From Gammaproteobacteria bacterium (GTDB lineage Bacteria > Pseudomonadota > Gammaproteobacteria > Pseudomonadales > Pseudohongiellaceae), in NCBI GenBank assembly GCA_002684935.1, contig NYWC01000066.1, forward strand, positions 18,251 through 37,809: DNA of 19,559 bases, in the 5' to 3' direction. Under the pieces are notes generated by a model. That model saw only the letters and a list, made by a program, of their open reading frames with translations. It ran no database searches and was not told where the DNA came from. This document shows positions 8,111-16,295 of the stretch, in pieces. How positions within the stretch are numbered: position 1 is the stretch's first letter; each line of letters opens with the position of its first letter. The position numbers and the translations under genes are program-made.

Positions 8111-8122
8111 CCCACTAGTGGG
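8111..8122. promoter_or_regulatory. Perfect 12-bp palindrome in a divergent intergenic region
   Basis: CCCACTAGTGGG is fully self-complementary and lies between the divergent hydrolase (start 7951) and DUF4149-type (start 8220) genes. TTGACC at 8107-8112 overlaps its left edge and resembles a -35 box for the plus-strand gene, but no convincing -10 follows. It could be an operator. A single 12-mer can also arise by chance. The rest of this 268-base gap shows no gene. Confidence 0.3.
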
Positions 8123-8219
8123 ATCCGGCTTTTTACCTCGCATAGCCCTATACGCAGGATATTTGAATTTCTTTCGCATTGAATGCAATCTGGGCCAGAA
8201 TCGAAAGCGTAGACTAAGC

Positions 8220-8660
8220 ATGGAACTACACAATATGTTGCAAGGCACGGCAACCATGCTGGTTGCCATGCTAGCGGGCTCAATGCTGTTTTTTTCCTTT
8301 GTGATGGCGCCGCTTATCTTCATCAAGCTGGATATCGAGGTGGCTGGAAAATTCGTGCGCGTTGTGTTTCCCTGGTATTACCTCCTCATCATTATCCTGG
8401 CTACTATTGGAAGCCTGGTGCTGATTGCTATTGCCCCTCTGAACGCTTGTCTGTTAGCTCTGGTCGCAGCTTCAACACTTTATTGCCGACAAAGCCTGAT
8501 GCCAAGGATTAATGAATATCGGGATCGCTCAAAGGCGGGTGAAACAGGGACGAACAAAACCTTCGATAAATTGCATCGTCGTTCTGAAATTATAAATGGC
8601 TTGCAGCTGCTGGCGGTCGTAGCGGTGCTGCTGCATCTGGCCTTCGTTAATTTCTCCTGA
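8220..8660 (+). CDS. DUF4149-type (TMEM205-like) small membrane protein
   Basis: A 146-residue inner-membrane protein with four hydrophobic segments: MLQGTATMLVAMLAGSMLFF (about 6-25), WYYLLIIILATIGSLVLIAI (about 58-77), a segment around CLLALVAASTLY, and a C-terminal LQLLAVVAVLLHLAFV. Between the third and fourth are SLMPRINEYRD and FDKLHRRSEIINGLQLL, which match the conserved loop of the DUF4149 family. The function of bacterial members is unknown. The frame is open back to 8118, but those 34 residues are polar, lack the family pattern and overlap the likely control region, so ATG 8220 is preferred. No strong ribosome site is visible. It stands alone, facing the convergent propeller gene across 161 bases. 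Confidence 0.8.
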   Translation: MELHNMLQGTATMLVAMLAGSMLFFSFVMAPLIFIKLDIEVAGKFVRVVFPWYYLLIIILATIGSLVLIAIAPLNACLLALVAASTLYCRQSLMPRINEYRDRSKAGETGTNKTFDKLHRRSEIINGLQLLAVVAVLLHLAFVNFS

Positions 8661-8821
8661 TTTCTTCGGCCAAGCCCGTGGCCTTCGCGATACCAAATAC
8701 TCGATGCTTGCATTCGATCCTTACGTGAGCGATTGGTACGGCAGGCTTGGCGAGTGATAAGATCCGTGGAAACTAATTTGTTGACATGCGGTATCTTGAC
8801 GAGCAGGCGAAATAGGAACGT

Positions 8822-10231
8822 TTATCTGTAAACGAAAGCCAGGTTGTAAGGGTCGTTGCCTACGCCTGTGACGGTTGCGACGACATCTCTGATTTCCAGA
8901 TCAATAATAAAAACCAAACCGGTTTCCTCTGAATAAGGCTGCGAGCCGCCCCCTGCGCTTATTGCTGCAAAACGTCCATCTGCACTGATACTTGAACCTT
9001 TGGGTCGCACTGGCCCACCGCTGGGATGCTGCAACGGAATTCTTGCGACCTCCGCACTTTCAGCGCCCGTGACACCTGAAAGAGCGAGTTCTAAATTTAC
9101 GATGGAAACGCTGTCGCCCCTCAGATTGGGTACGACAAGTTCACGTCCATCCGGTCTGACAGATGGGATCAGTGGGTGGGTTTGCACAGCAGGGTCGTTG
9201 GTACCTACCTTGACTCGTGCGACTTCGCTCTGCGGGGAGCCAGCAACCGCAAGCTCGACATCAACAATGGCAATGGTATTGCCAGCCTGGGCACGGTCCT
9301 GTCTGCCGCCGTGGGCTACGATGATGTGACGCCCATCGGGCGTGGCGGTAATTCCCCAGGCGCCGGGTTGATTAACAACTCGCGGGCGCTCGGCATCAGC
9401 TTCTCCCCGCAAGGCGGCTTCGAGGTCAACAATGGACACATCGCCAGTGCCGCCATTGGCAGTGAACAGGTAGCGCGTGTCATTCGAGGTCCGCCCCATA
9501 GCCAGACCGTTAGGATTCGGAAAACAGCCGAAGCCTTGGTCTGGTGCCAGAATGGCGCGGTTCGACGGTGGACCGTAGGGTGAAACATAGGGCACCGGGT
9601 ATTGCTCACATTCAAACTCGGGGTTGCCCAGCTGAAGCTCTATGGTATGGCGCAGCCCACCTGTGCGGCGATCGACGAACGTAATTCGGTTGCCGCCGTC
9701 CTCTGTCAGATGGTTCTCTGCATTGTTGATCACCAGCATTTCCGGCAGCAGCACCGCGCCAATAGCGCCAAAGCCGCCTGAATCCATACTGCGTAACAAC
9801 GCATTGGCAGTGAGATTATTAGCCGGATTAAGCGCAGCGTCGACATCGATAACCGCAACCTGGCCGCGCCCCCCGTGTTGGCGAAACTCGGCGTTGTCGA
9901 TGCTGCCATGGTGATTGATGATAAAAGCCGTGCGGCCGTCTTCGCTAATCACCAGATTCGCTGGATCGCCGAGTAAGCGGCCATCCAGATGCCTTTCTGC
10001 TACCAAGCTGCGACTGACTATGGCATTGCTGGTGCGCTGATTCTGCTGCAGCAGCGCTGTCTCCAGGGAGATTGTATAAAGCAAGGGCAGGCGTCGACCT
10101 GTCGCTAGAAGATAAACGCCACTGTGCTCGCTTGTCTGCGCGTCACTAAGCTGACTGTATCCTGGAAGCTGGATCGCGATACACGTCCCAAACAGCGCGA
10201 AGCGAATAAGGGTAGGTAAAGAAAAGCTCAT
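8822..10231 (-). CDS. Secreted YVTN-like beta-propeller protein
   Basis: Exported protein of 469 residues with a signal peptide (LIRFALFGTCIAIQLPGYSQ). It has repeated propeller-blade motifs: VAVIDVDAAL, VSIVDLEAALRG, IAIVDVELAVAG, VSIVNLELALSG and VFIIDLEIRDVVATV, each preceded by a strand of the type DGRxxxVxxxGG. This is the pattern of YVTN/lactonase-like propellers, usually binding platforms; enzymatic activity cannot be asserted. Two cysteines (in EFECEQYP and GFGCFPN) lie in an insert and may form a disulfide. The start is taken as ATG 10231 rather than the in-frame TTG at 10249. The gene follows the DoxX-type gene by 71 bases on the same strand and is probably co-transcribed. The 161 bases beyond its stop contain no gene and no clear terminator. 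Confidence 0.8.
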   Translation of the reverse strand: MSFSLPTLIRFALFGTCIAIQLPGYSQLSDAQTSEHSGVYLLATGRRLPLLYTISLETALLQQNQRTSNAIVSRSLVAERHLDGRLLGDPANLVISEDGRTAFIINHHGSIDNAEFRQHGGRGQVAVIDVDAALNPANNLTANALLRSMDSGGFGAIGAVLLPEMLVINNAENHLTEDGGNRITFVDRRTGGLRHTIELQLGNPEFECEQYPVPYVSPYGPPSNRAILAPDQGFGCFPNPNGLAMGRTSNDTRYLFTANGGTGDVSIVDLEAALRGEADAERPRVVNQPGAWGITATPDGRHIIVAHGGRQDRAQAGNTIAIVDVELAVAGSPQSEVARVKVGTNDPAVQTHPLIPSVRPDGRELVVPNLRGDSVSIVNLELALSGVTGAESAEVARIPLQHPSGGPVRPKGSSISADGRFAAISAGGGSQPYSEETGLVFIIDLEIRDVVATVTGVGNDPYNLAFVYR

Positions 10232-10302
10232 ACGTGCATACTCAAACAAGATGGCGATAAGATCAGCTTCGCGTGCAAGTTTAAACTCTGGCTTTCACCA
10301 AA

Positions 10303-10734
10303 TCAGGCAGCAGCTCCTGCTCGTGCCAAGCGTGCGTCCAGGCTCCAACGCCCGCCGCCCAATCCTGCCATCGCCAATAAACCGGCCATGATCGCCATGT
10401 TTTTCACAAAATTCTGGGTCTCATGGCCAGTCTGCAGTTCTCCCGCAGGCATGGTCCAGAAATCGTGCATCGCCAGACTGATTACTAGGGTAAGCCCGGC
10501 AAGGATAAAGGCGGTAATTTTGGTCTGATAACCAGCCACCATGATAAGCCCACCTCCGACTTGAATGATGATGGTGAGAATTAGGAAAAAGGGAATGAGG
10601 ATCATGCCGTGATTTGCCATGTATTGGCTGGTGGCATCGTACCCTGTGATTTTTGTAGTGCCGGGAATGATGAAGTAGAGGCCTAGAAGGACTCTACCTA
10701 ATGTGACAAGCAGGCTTTCAATGATTAATAGCAT
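10303..10734 (-). CDS. DoxX family integral membrane protein
   Basis: A 143-residue inner-membrane protein with four hydrophobic segments, fitting DoxX (PF07681). It has the N-terminal GRVLLGLYFIIPGTTKITGY (about 13-32), where the family usually has a GLYFIxxGxxKI pattern, then GGGLIMVAGYQTKITAFILA in the middle and FVKNMAIMAGLLAMAG near the end. DoxX proteins are variously linked to quinone or thiosulfate metabolism and to redox stress; the role here is unknown. It is the first gene of a likely two-gene unit with the propeller gene. A candidate promoter and a 15-bp palindrome lie 60-83 bases upstream of the ATG, suggesting repression by a DNA-binding regulator not encoded in this window. No clear Shine-Dalgarno is seen before the ATG. 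Confidence 0.88.
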   Translation of the reverse strand: MLLIIESLLVTLGRVLLGLYFIIPGTTKITGYDATSQYMANHGMILIPFFLILTIIIQVGGGLIMVAGYQTKITAFILAGLTLVISLAMHDFWTMPAGELQTGHETQNFVKNMAIMAGLLAMAGLGGGRWSLDARLARAGAAA

Positions 10735-10793
10735 GACTAGGCGCTGTGGCTGGATTGCCGAACATGATGAACAGGAATGCTGATTCTAAATCT

Positions 10794-10817
10794 ATTATCT
10801 AATTTAATCAGATTAAA
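10794..10817 (-). promoter_or_regulatory. Candidate promoter and operator palindrome for the DoxX-type gene
   Basis: TTTAATC-A-GATTAAA at 10803-10817 is a perfect 7-1-7 inverted repeat. On the minus strand it is directly followed by GATAAT (10794-10799), five of six matches to a -10 box, about 60 bases before the DoxX ATG. The -35 is not clear. A protein bound to the palindrome would cover the promoter spacer, as a repressor would. The rest of the 224-base gap up to 10958 shows no gene. Confidence 0.45.
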
Positions 10818-10958
10818 ATGCCTCTTGGCTGTGCGACCCGCTATCCTAGATGGGGCTAGGGCCAGGTCGGCGTCCACGGTGACGCTTCTCGTGGGTGAGA
10901 GTAAATAGCGTCGGATTAGCTTTTGTGTGTTTACGCCTATGGTTGTAAATTAGGTAAG

Positions 10959-12233
10959 TCAGTCAATAATTGCCTGCTGCACCGCGTTCTCAAAGTCATA
11001 CTGTGCCGGTGCGAAGGGCTGCTGCAGAAATATCACTGCGGTCAGCTCTTCGGCAGGATCGGTCCAGGAGCGCGTGCCAAAAGCGCCTCCCCAGCCAAAG
11101 GCGCCGCCACTGCGACGTGCATTTGAAGAGATCGGGTCGACAGTAACGCCAACGGTATAACCGAAACCCATGCCGTTCTGATTTTGCGAGAACCCTCGGT
11201 ATAGATCTCCGATCTGGTTACTTCCCATCATGCGTACGCTTCGAGGGCTGAGCAATCGATTACCGTGGAGCTCGCCGCCGTTGATCAGCATCTGCTCAAA
11301 CTTAAGATAATCTCCTGCTGTGCTGGACAGGCCGCCGGACGCAGACCAGTACTTTGTAGGGGGGCGATCAAAGAAGCGTGACATGTCGCGGTCCTCAATG
11401 ACCACGCGACGGTTTTGGTACTCCGGCGGCACATTAAACCAGGTGTCATTCATCTTTAGCGGATCGAAGATGCGTTCGCTAAGGAAGTCGTTAAAATCCT
11501 GACCGGAAACGATCTCAATAATCCGAGCCACCACATCGAGTCCCACTCCAGGGCTGTAAGCCCAGCGCGAGCCCGGCTGGAAATCCAGCGCGTAATCCGC
11601 ATATTGAGGAATAATGCTCGCCAAATCAGAGTCGGTGTCCCTGGCAGGTCGTTGAGATATGGCTGTGCCCAGACCGCCGCTGGCGAGGCCAGAAGTGTGG
11701 GTAAGCAAGTCGTGGATCGTGATCTCCCGTGCGGCTGGCACCAGTCGGTGGGCAGGGGGGGCTGCTGGATCGACACGATAGGGGCTTACTTGCTCCATTA
11801 CCTGGTCCTTAAGTATCGCAACCTCCATGTCCGCAAACTCCGGGATGTATTTTGATACAGGATCTTCGGGTCGCATCAGGCCTTCTTCAATCATCATCAT
11901 GGCAGCGACGCCGAGTACTGGCTTGGTGGAGCTCATCATGATAAAGACCGAGTCCTCCTGCATAGGACGGGTATTGTCCACATCCATCAGGCCGTGAGTC
12001 TCGAAATGCACCAGCTGGCCTTTACGCGCCACCACTGTAACGGCTCCCTGGATATCACCAGTATCTATGTGTCGCTGCATCACCGTATTGATCTGTCGCA
12101 ATCGGTTAGTGGACATCCCTACGTCTTCGGCGCTCTTGGCCCACGGGATGTCCTGTGCTGAAGCCAGGCCAGCTGCCAGCGCGGTCAAACCAATGAATAC
12201 TTGTCGAAACGAAATACTGAGTAATTTGGACAT
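10959..12233 (-). CDS. Periplasmic serine hydrolase, beta-lactamase class C / family VIII esterase-like
   Basis: Exported 424-residue hydrolase with a signal peptide (about 1-27, ending GLASAQ). Ser101-Ser-Thr-Lys104 forms the SxxK nucleophile motif, Tyr226-Ser-Pro228 occupies the YxN position, and Trp381-Gly-Gly383 occupies the HxG/KTG position. HTSGL is at 179-183. The YSx and WxG variants are those of family VIII carboxylesterases and related acyl hydrolases rather than AmpC, which makes esterase or transacylase activity more likely than beta-lactam hydrolysis; this is family-based inference. It is a tandem paralogue of the lipoprotein hydrolase upstream, sharing the VGM-xxxRL, GAVTxxxR and STKP/MTKP blocks. 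A GAGAG sequence just before the ATG may serve as ribosome site. The terminator at 12424-12451 implies its own promoter within 12234-12423. Confidence 0.87.
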   Translation of the reverse strand: MSKLLSISFRQVFIGLTALAAGLASAQDIPWAKSAEDVGMSTNRLRQINTVMQRHIDTGDIQGAVTVVARKGQLVHFETHGLMDVDNTRPMQEDSVFIMMSSTKPVLGVAAMMMIEEGLMRPEDPVSKYIPEFADMEVAILKDQVMEQVSPYRVDPAAPPAHRLVPAAREITIHDLLTHTSGLASGGLGTAISQRPARDTDSDLASIIPQYADYALDFQPGSRWAYSPGVGLDVVARIIEIVSGQDFNDFLSERIFDPLKMNDTWFNVPPEYQNRRVVIEDRDMSRFFDRPPTKYWSASGGLSSTAGDYLKFEQMLINGGELHGNRLLSPRSVRMMGSNQIGDLYRGFSQNQNGMGFGYTVGVTVDPISSNARRSGGAFGWGGAFGTRSWTDPAEELTAVIFLQQPFAPAQYDFENAVQQAIID

Positions 12234-12423
12234 GATGATCTCTCGCTTACTTGTAATTATGTGTAGTCACAATTGCAGAGTGTGCACAGAGACTACCGTA
12301 AAACCCACCGAAACAGCAGTCTGGTGACCGCCTGGAGCGATAAGAAGACTTATTTGTCAGATCGCAGTCCTAGTTAGCACGTCCTTGTCCCAGGCTTTGC
12401 TTTAACGATGGGAGCCAACAACT

Positions 12424-12451
12424 AAAAAGGGCTGCAGTTGCAGCCCTTTTT
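12424..12451 (-). terminator. Strong intrinsic terminator after the lipoprotein hydrolase gene
   Basis: AAAAAGGGCTGCA (12424-12436) and TGCAGCCCTTTTT (12439-12451) form a perfect 13-bp inverted repeat around a 2-base centre. It has a GC-rich core and a T5 run on either strand. It lies 31 bases beyond the stop of the minus-strand gene ending at 12483, so it most likely ends that transcript. Being symmetrical, it could also stop transcription from the other side. The remainder of the 12234-12482 gap shows no gene. Confidence 0.85.
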
Positions 12452-12482
12452 CATTCTTTGTAACACGCAGGGAGCGAAAGCT

Positions 12483-13832
12483 TCAGACCCCTTTCGGGTC
12501 CAAGATGGCTTGGTAAAAAAGACGTCGCGACGTACTACGCACGTCCGGTAGCCCCTGGCCAGCCTGCTGAATCATCCCAACGAAAACCACGTCTTCCACA
12601 GGATCGATCCAGAACCAGGTGCCAGCGGCACCGCCCCAGTAGTACTCACCGGTAGAATAGCTCTCTGCTTCCACCGGGTCTTGGATAACGGCGAAGTCGA
12701 GGCCGAACACAGTGCCGTTGCCTGCACCTGACATGGGTCCGGTCAAGCCAGTAGGAGTTTGATCCCTGCGCATTAACTCGATTGTGAGTGGTGCCAGAAT
12801 ACGCTCGCCATCCAGCTCACCTCCATTCAGCAGCATTTGGCTAAACCGCATATAGTCGTTAGCCGTGGAAACCAAGCCGCCGCCGCCGGACTCAAAGGTC
12901 ATGTCCACGGTGAAATCGGCGCCGTCAAACATCTCGCTGGGGATTAGCGCACCCTCGGGGCCGTACACATACATCTGGGCGAAGCGGTTGAGTTTTTCTT
13001 CAGGGACGTGGAAATCCGTATCGCTCATACCCAGCGGCTGGAAAATACGTTCGTCCAGGAATTCACCAAAACGCTGGCCTGACAAGACTTCTACCAGATA
13101 ACCCTGCACGTCAACGGAAACGCTGTATTCCCAGCGACTGCCGGGCTGGTGCTTTAGGGGGATCTGTCCGAGCTTGGCCACAAATTCAGCATTAGTCATA
13201 TTAGGATCAAGCAGGCCGGCTTCGACATAGGCAGTGTCCACTGGAGATTGGGCAAAGATGCCATAGCTCAGGCCACCGGTGTGATTCATCAGCTCCCGGA
13301 TAGTCATCGGGTGGCCGGTCGCTTCGGTAATCATATTGCCGTCCTCATCGGTGCCCGTGAAGACTTGTAGGTCCTTAAGTTCCGGGAGGTAGTTCTCAAC
13401 CGGGTCAGACAGTTTGAACTTGCCTTCCTCGTAGAGAATCATTAGCGCTGCTCCGGTAACCGGTTTGGTCATGGAATAAATCCGAAACAACGTATCAGGT
13501 GTCATTGGGGCCTGTGCCTCTATGTCCCGATAGCCCACAGATTCGAAGTGCACGATTTGATTATCGCGCGAAGCCATGGTGACGGCGCCGGACAGCTTGC
13601 CCTCATCGACAAAGGCTTGCATAGCTTGAGTGACACGGTCCAATCTGTCCGAGTCCATCCCAACGGCCTCAGGAGCCACTCTTTCGAGTGCCTGGGCAGG
13701 TGCGGCAACGGTGCTGACGGCAGCGGATTCTTGCTGGACAGGCGCAGGTGAGCAGGCGGCAATCAAGGCTGCGACCGCAAGCAGGTTTGCTGTTCTCATC
13801 CAGTTTGCTGAATTAGGCATGGAATACTTCAC
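12483..13832 (-). CDS. Lipoprotein serine hydrolase, beta-lactamase class C / family VIII esterase-like
   Basis: Predicted outer-membrane lipoprotein with a serine hydrolase domain (449 residues from this start). The GTG at 13832 has a GGAG ribosome site 8 bases upstream and gives a compact lipoprotein signal with lipobox IAAC and Cys27; Ser at +2 fits outer-membrane sorting. An ATG at 13880 would add 16 residues but has no ribosome site, and ATGs at 13820 and 13799 are also possible. Ser120-Met-Thr-Lys123 is the SxxK motif, Tyr236-Ser-Val the second motif, and Trp399-Gly-Gly401 replaces HxG. The region from PEAVGMDSDRL onward aligns with the tandem gene at 10959, showing a duplication with different cell location. 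Probable esterase or peptidase; substrate unknown. It is divergent from the DUF5916-type gene, with a 163-base shared control region. Confidence 0.86.
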   Translation of the reverse strand: MKYSMPNSANWMRTANLLAVAALIAACSPAPVQQESAAVSTVAAPAQALERVAPEAVGMDSDRLDRVTQAMQAFVDEGKLSGAVTMASRDNQIVHFESVGYRDIEAQAPMTPDTLFRIYSMTKPVTGAALMILYEEGKFKLSDPVENYLPELKDLQVFTGTDEDGNMITEATGHPMTIRELMNHTGGLSYGIFAQSPVDTAYVEAGLLDPNMTNAEFVAKLGQIPLKHQPGSRWEYSVSVDVQGYLVEVLSGQRFGEFLDERIFQPLGMSDTDFHVPEEKLNRFAQMYVYGPEGALIPSEMFDGADFTVDMTFESGGGGLVSTANDYMRFSQMLLNGGELDGERILAPLTIELMRRDQTPTGLTGPMSGAGNGTVFGLDFAVIQDPVEAESYSTGEYYWGGAAGTWFWIDPVEDVVFVGMIQQAGQGLPDVRSTSRRLFYQAILDPKGV

Positions 13833-13995
13833 GAGTGGATCTCCAGTTAGCTCTGAGAGCGCCGAGACTATGGTTTTCATCGGAAATTGTCCAGCACTGT
13901 AGCAGGAGTTGAAACTTTGTGTGTCAATTCAGGGTGGCAAACTGGCCTTATTGTTAGACTCTGCGACCTGTTTTTTCAGGTGTCAGACCAGAACA

Positions 13996-16248
13996 GTGAG
14001 CCAGTCGCCCATAAAACAACACCGCCCACCCAGCAGGAGGCCCTTCGCGCTCCTGACCACTTTTGCGCTAGTGGCAATTCCGGCAATGGCTCAAGAGGTA
14101 GTTGAAGAGCAGCGGGTTGAAGCCAAGAGTTTCCGCGCGGTTCGAGTTGACACTGCGCCTGTGATTGATGGCGTGCTGGATGACGCAGTCTGGCAGCAGG
14201 CGGAAGCAGTGACTGACTTCCACCAGAGCCGCCCCGGCGACCACACTGAACCTTCTGAGCCGACTGAACTCTATGTTGTCTATACCAGAGACGCGCTCTA
14301 CATCGGCGCGCGCATGTATGACGCTGATCCAGACCTGATTGCGGCGCCTACTATCCGCCATGGTCAGGGCCTCCCGTTCGATGACAGGCTGGTTGTGATA
14401 CTTGACCCTTTTAATCAGGGCAGGGCGGGGTACCGATTTGAAACCAATCTCAATGGTGTGCGGCACGATGCCCTTTACACTACACCAACCCAATTCAGCT
14501 TGAACTGGAATACGATTTGGGAAACGGCGACCAACGTGGAAGGCAATGCCTGGGTTGCAGAAATTGAAATTCCCTTCAAATCGCTACCGTTTAATCCTGC
14601 AGTGGATACCTGGGGATTTAATTTCGGTCGCGGCATTCGTCGCAAGAATGAGGAGATGGCCTGGGTATCACTGGATCGCCAATACAACCCCACCATCATG
14701 GGTGAGATGACGGGCATGACTGGTATGGACCAGGGTGTGGGCCTGGACATCGTGCCTAGCATGGCTGCTGTGCGGCAGCGGCGCTTCAATCCCTCCGCTC
14801 GTGACGAGCAGTACAATCCCTCACTGGATGCGTTCTATCGGCTCACGCCATCCCTGAATGCAGCACTCACGATTAATACCGATTTTTCAGCGGTGGAGGT
14901 CGACAATCGTCAGGTCAACCTGACGAGATTCAACCTGTTCTTCCCTGAGCGCCGAGACTTTTTTAATAATGACTCTGAGCTATTTCAGTTCGGCAATATT
15001 AGCGGTATGGCCAGGGGCAACAACGCTACCGGGGGAGCCAGCCGGGAAAATGCACGGCCTTATTTCTCGCGCAAGCTTGGGCTAGCCGCCGATGGCTCGC
15101 CTGTAGACATCGAGTATGGCGGACGCATTAGTGGTCGCATTGGGCGCTTCAATATCGGTACCCTGGCAATCAGGCAGGGTGAAACCGCTAGCGTGGCAGC
15201 AACAGACCTTTTAGTCACACGGATTTCAGCCAATGTGCTGGAAGATTCGCAGGTCGGCTTCATTTTTACTGATGGTGACCCTACCTCAAATCTGGATAAC
15301 AGCGTCGCAGGTGCGGATTTCCAGTACATCAACAACAACTTGGCGAACGGCCGCAGGCTCACCGGGAATGTTTTCTTTCAGCAGTCGGATACCCCTGGCC
15401 TGGAAGATGATGATTCCTCCTACGGTATCGGCGTGGGCTATCCGTCCAGTGTCGGGTTTCGCACTCGCGCAGGGTATAAGGTGGTGGAGGAAAATTTTGA
15501 TCCTGCCATGGGGTTCGTCGCTAATGCTGGCATTGAGGACTTTACTGCGGATGTTGGCTATACCTATTTTTTCGATTCCGGCGTTCTGCAAAATGCTTTT
15601 GGCGGAATCGATATGCAGCGCATCAACCTGTTGGACGGTGGTCTGCAAACGGAAGTCGTTAACTACCGCTTGCTTGAGTTAGAATCGGGGTCAAGGGATC
15701 GCTTGCAGTTTGGATATATTGCCAACAAAGAGGTCATTAGGAATCGTTTTCCAATTTTTCGTCGCACTGGTGATGAGATCTACATTGAAGCGGGCAGCTA
15801 TGAATTCAGCGAGCAGCGTGTGAGTTTTAACACAGCGGGCCAGCGCGAATTCTCTGGCTCTTTTAACTACCGCAGCGGCGACTTCTTCAACGGTGAGAGG
15901 GTCAACCTGAACGGCAGGGTAACTTGGAATCAATCCCGCTATCTCATTCTCTCTGCCAGCTATGACTGGAATGACATCGAGCTGCCTCAGGGTAAGTTCA
16001 CTACCCGTCTTAGCAGTGTGAATTCACAGGTGGCATTTTCACCGACGCTGTACTGGATCACGCTCGCACAGTACGACAATGTTTCCGAAGAAATCGGCAT
16101 CAACACGCGACTGCAGTGGATTCCGCGGGCTGGCCAGGAGGGCTTTATCGTTCTCAACTATGGGTTGCAGGACTGGGATCGCGACAACAGCTTTCAGGTT
16201 GCGTCTTCTGATTTGAGCGTGAAGTTCCGCTATACCTTTAGATTCTGA
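13996..16248 (+). CDS. DUF5916 domain protein with N-terminal CBM9-like domain, outer-membrane barrel
   Basis: Exported protein of about 750 residues. The GTG at 13996 gives a normal signal peptide (core FALLTTFALVAIPAMA, cleavage near residue 31-32). The frame is open back to a TTG at 13909, which would give an unusually long 60-residue leader. PVIDGVLDDAVWQQAEA (residues 55-71) and YVVYTRDALYIGARMYD are the hallmark strands of a carbohydrate-binding family 9-like domain. The remainder fits DUF5916, predicted to be an outer-membrane beta-barrel: alternating strands, FNLFFPERRDFF, and a final KFRYTFRF ending in phenylalanine as barrel proteins do. The biological role of DUF5916 is not established. 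Carbohydrate binding is a family label, not shown here. Faces the TonB-dependent receptor gene across 47 bases, where no clear terminator is seen. Confidence 0.82.
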   Translation: MSQSPIKQHRPPSRRPFALLTTFALVAIPAMAQEVVEEQRVEAKSFRAVRVDTAPVIDGVLDDAVWQQAEAVTDFHQSRPGDHTEPSEPTELYVVYTRDALYIGARMYDADPDLIAAPTIRHGQGLPFDDRLVVILDPFNQGRAGYRFETNLNGVRHDALYTTPTQFSLNWNTIWETATNVEGNAWVAEIEIPFKSLPFNPAVDTWGFNFGRGIRRKNEEMAWVSLDRQYNPTIMGEMTGMTGMDQGVGLDIVPSMAAVRQRRFNPSARDEQYNPSLDAFYRLTPSLNAALTINTDFSAVEVDNRQVNLTRFNLFFPERRDFFNNDSELFQFGNISGMARGNNATGGASRENARPYFSRKLGLAADGSPVDIEYGGRISGRIGRFNIGTLAIRQGETASVAATDLLVTRISANVLEDSQVGFIFTDGDPTSNLDNSVAGADFQYINNNLANGRRLTGNVFFQQSDTPGLEDDDSSYGIGVGYPSSVGFRTRAGYKVVEENFDPAMGFVANAGIEDFTADVGYTYFFDSGVLQNAFGGIDMQRINLLDGGLQTEVVNYRLLELESGSRDRLQFGYIANKEVIRNRFPIFRRTGDEIYIEAGSYEFSEQRVSFNTAGQREFSGSFNYRSGDFFNGERVNLNGRVTWNQSRYLILSASYDWNDIELPQGKFTTRLSSVNSQVAFSPTLYWITLAQYDNVSEEIGINTRLQWIPRAGQEGFIVLNYGLQDWDRDNSFQVASSDLSVKFRYTFRF

Positions 16249-16295
16249 CAGATTCCGAGGCTGCCTGACCCGATTTCCTCGTCGAGACAGATAGA

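Noticed and set aside
8118..8219. 34-residue N-terminal extension of the DUF4149-type protein
   Set aside because: The extension lacks the family pattern and starts inside the 12-bp palindrome. ATG 8220 gives the usual short N-terminus before the first membrane segment.
8668..8683. GGCCA/TGGCC hairpin just after the DUF4149-type gene
   Set aside because: Five-bp stem without a T-run; not enough to call a terminator.
10845..10860. CCTAG-N6-CTAGG hairpin downstream of the 10959 gene
   Set aside because: Only five base pairs and no T-run follow it, so it is not a credible terminator.
12263..12296. GTAGTC and GACTAC inverted repeat upstream of the 10959 gene
   Set aside because: Six-base arms with a 22-base spacer are easily found by chance.
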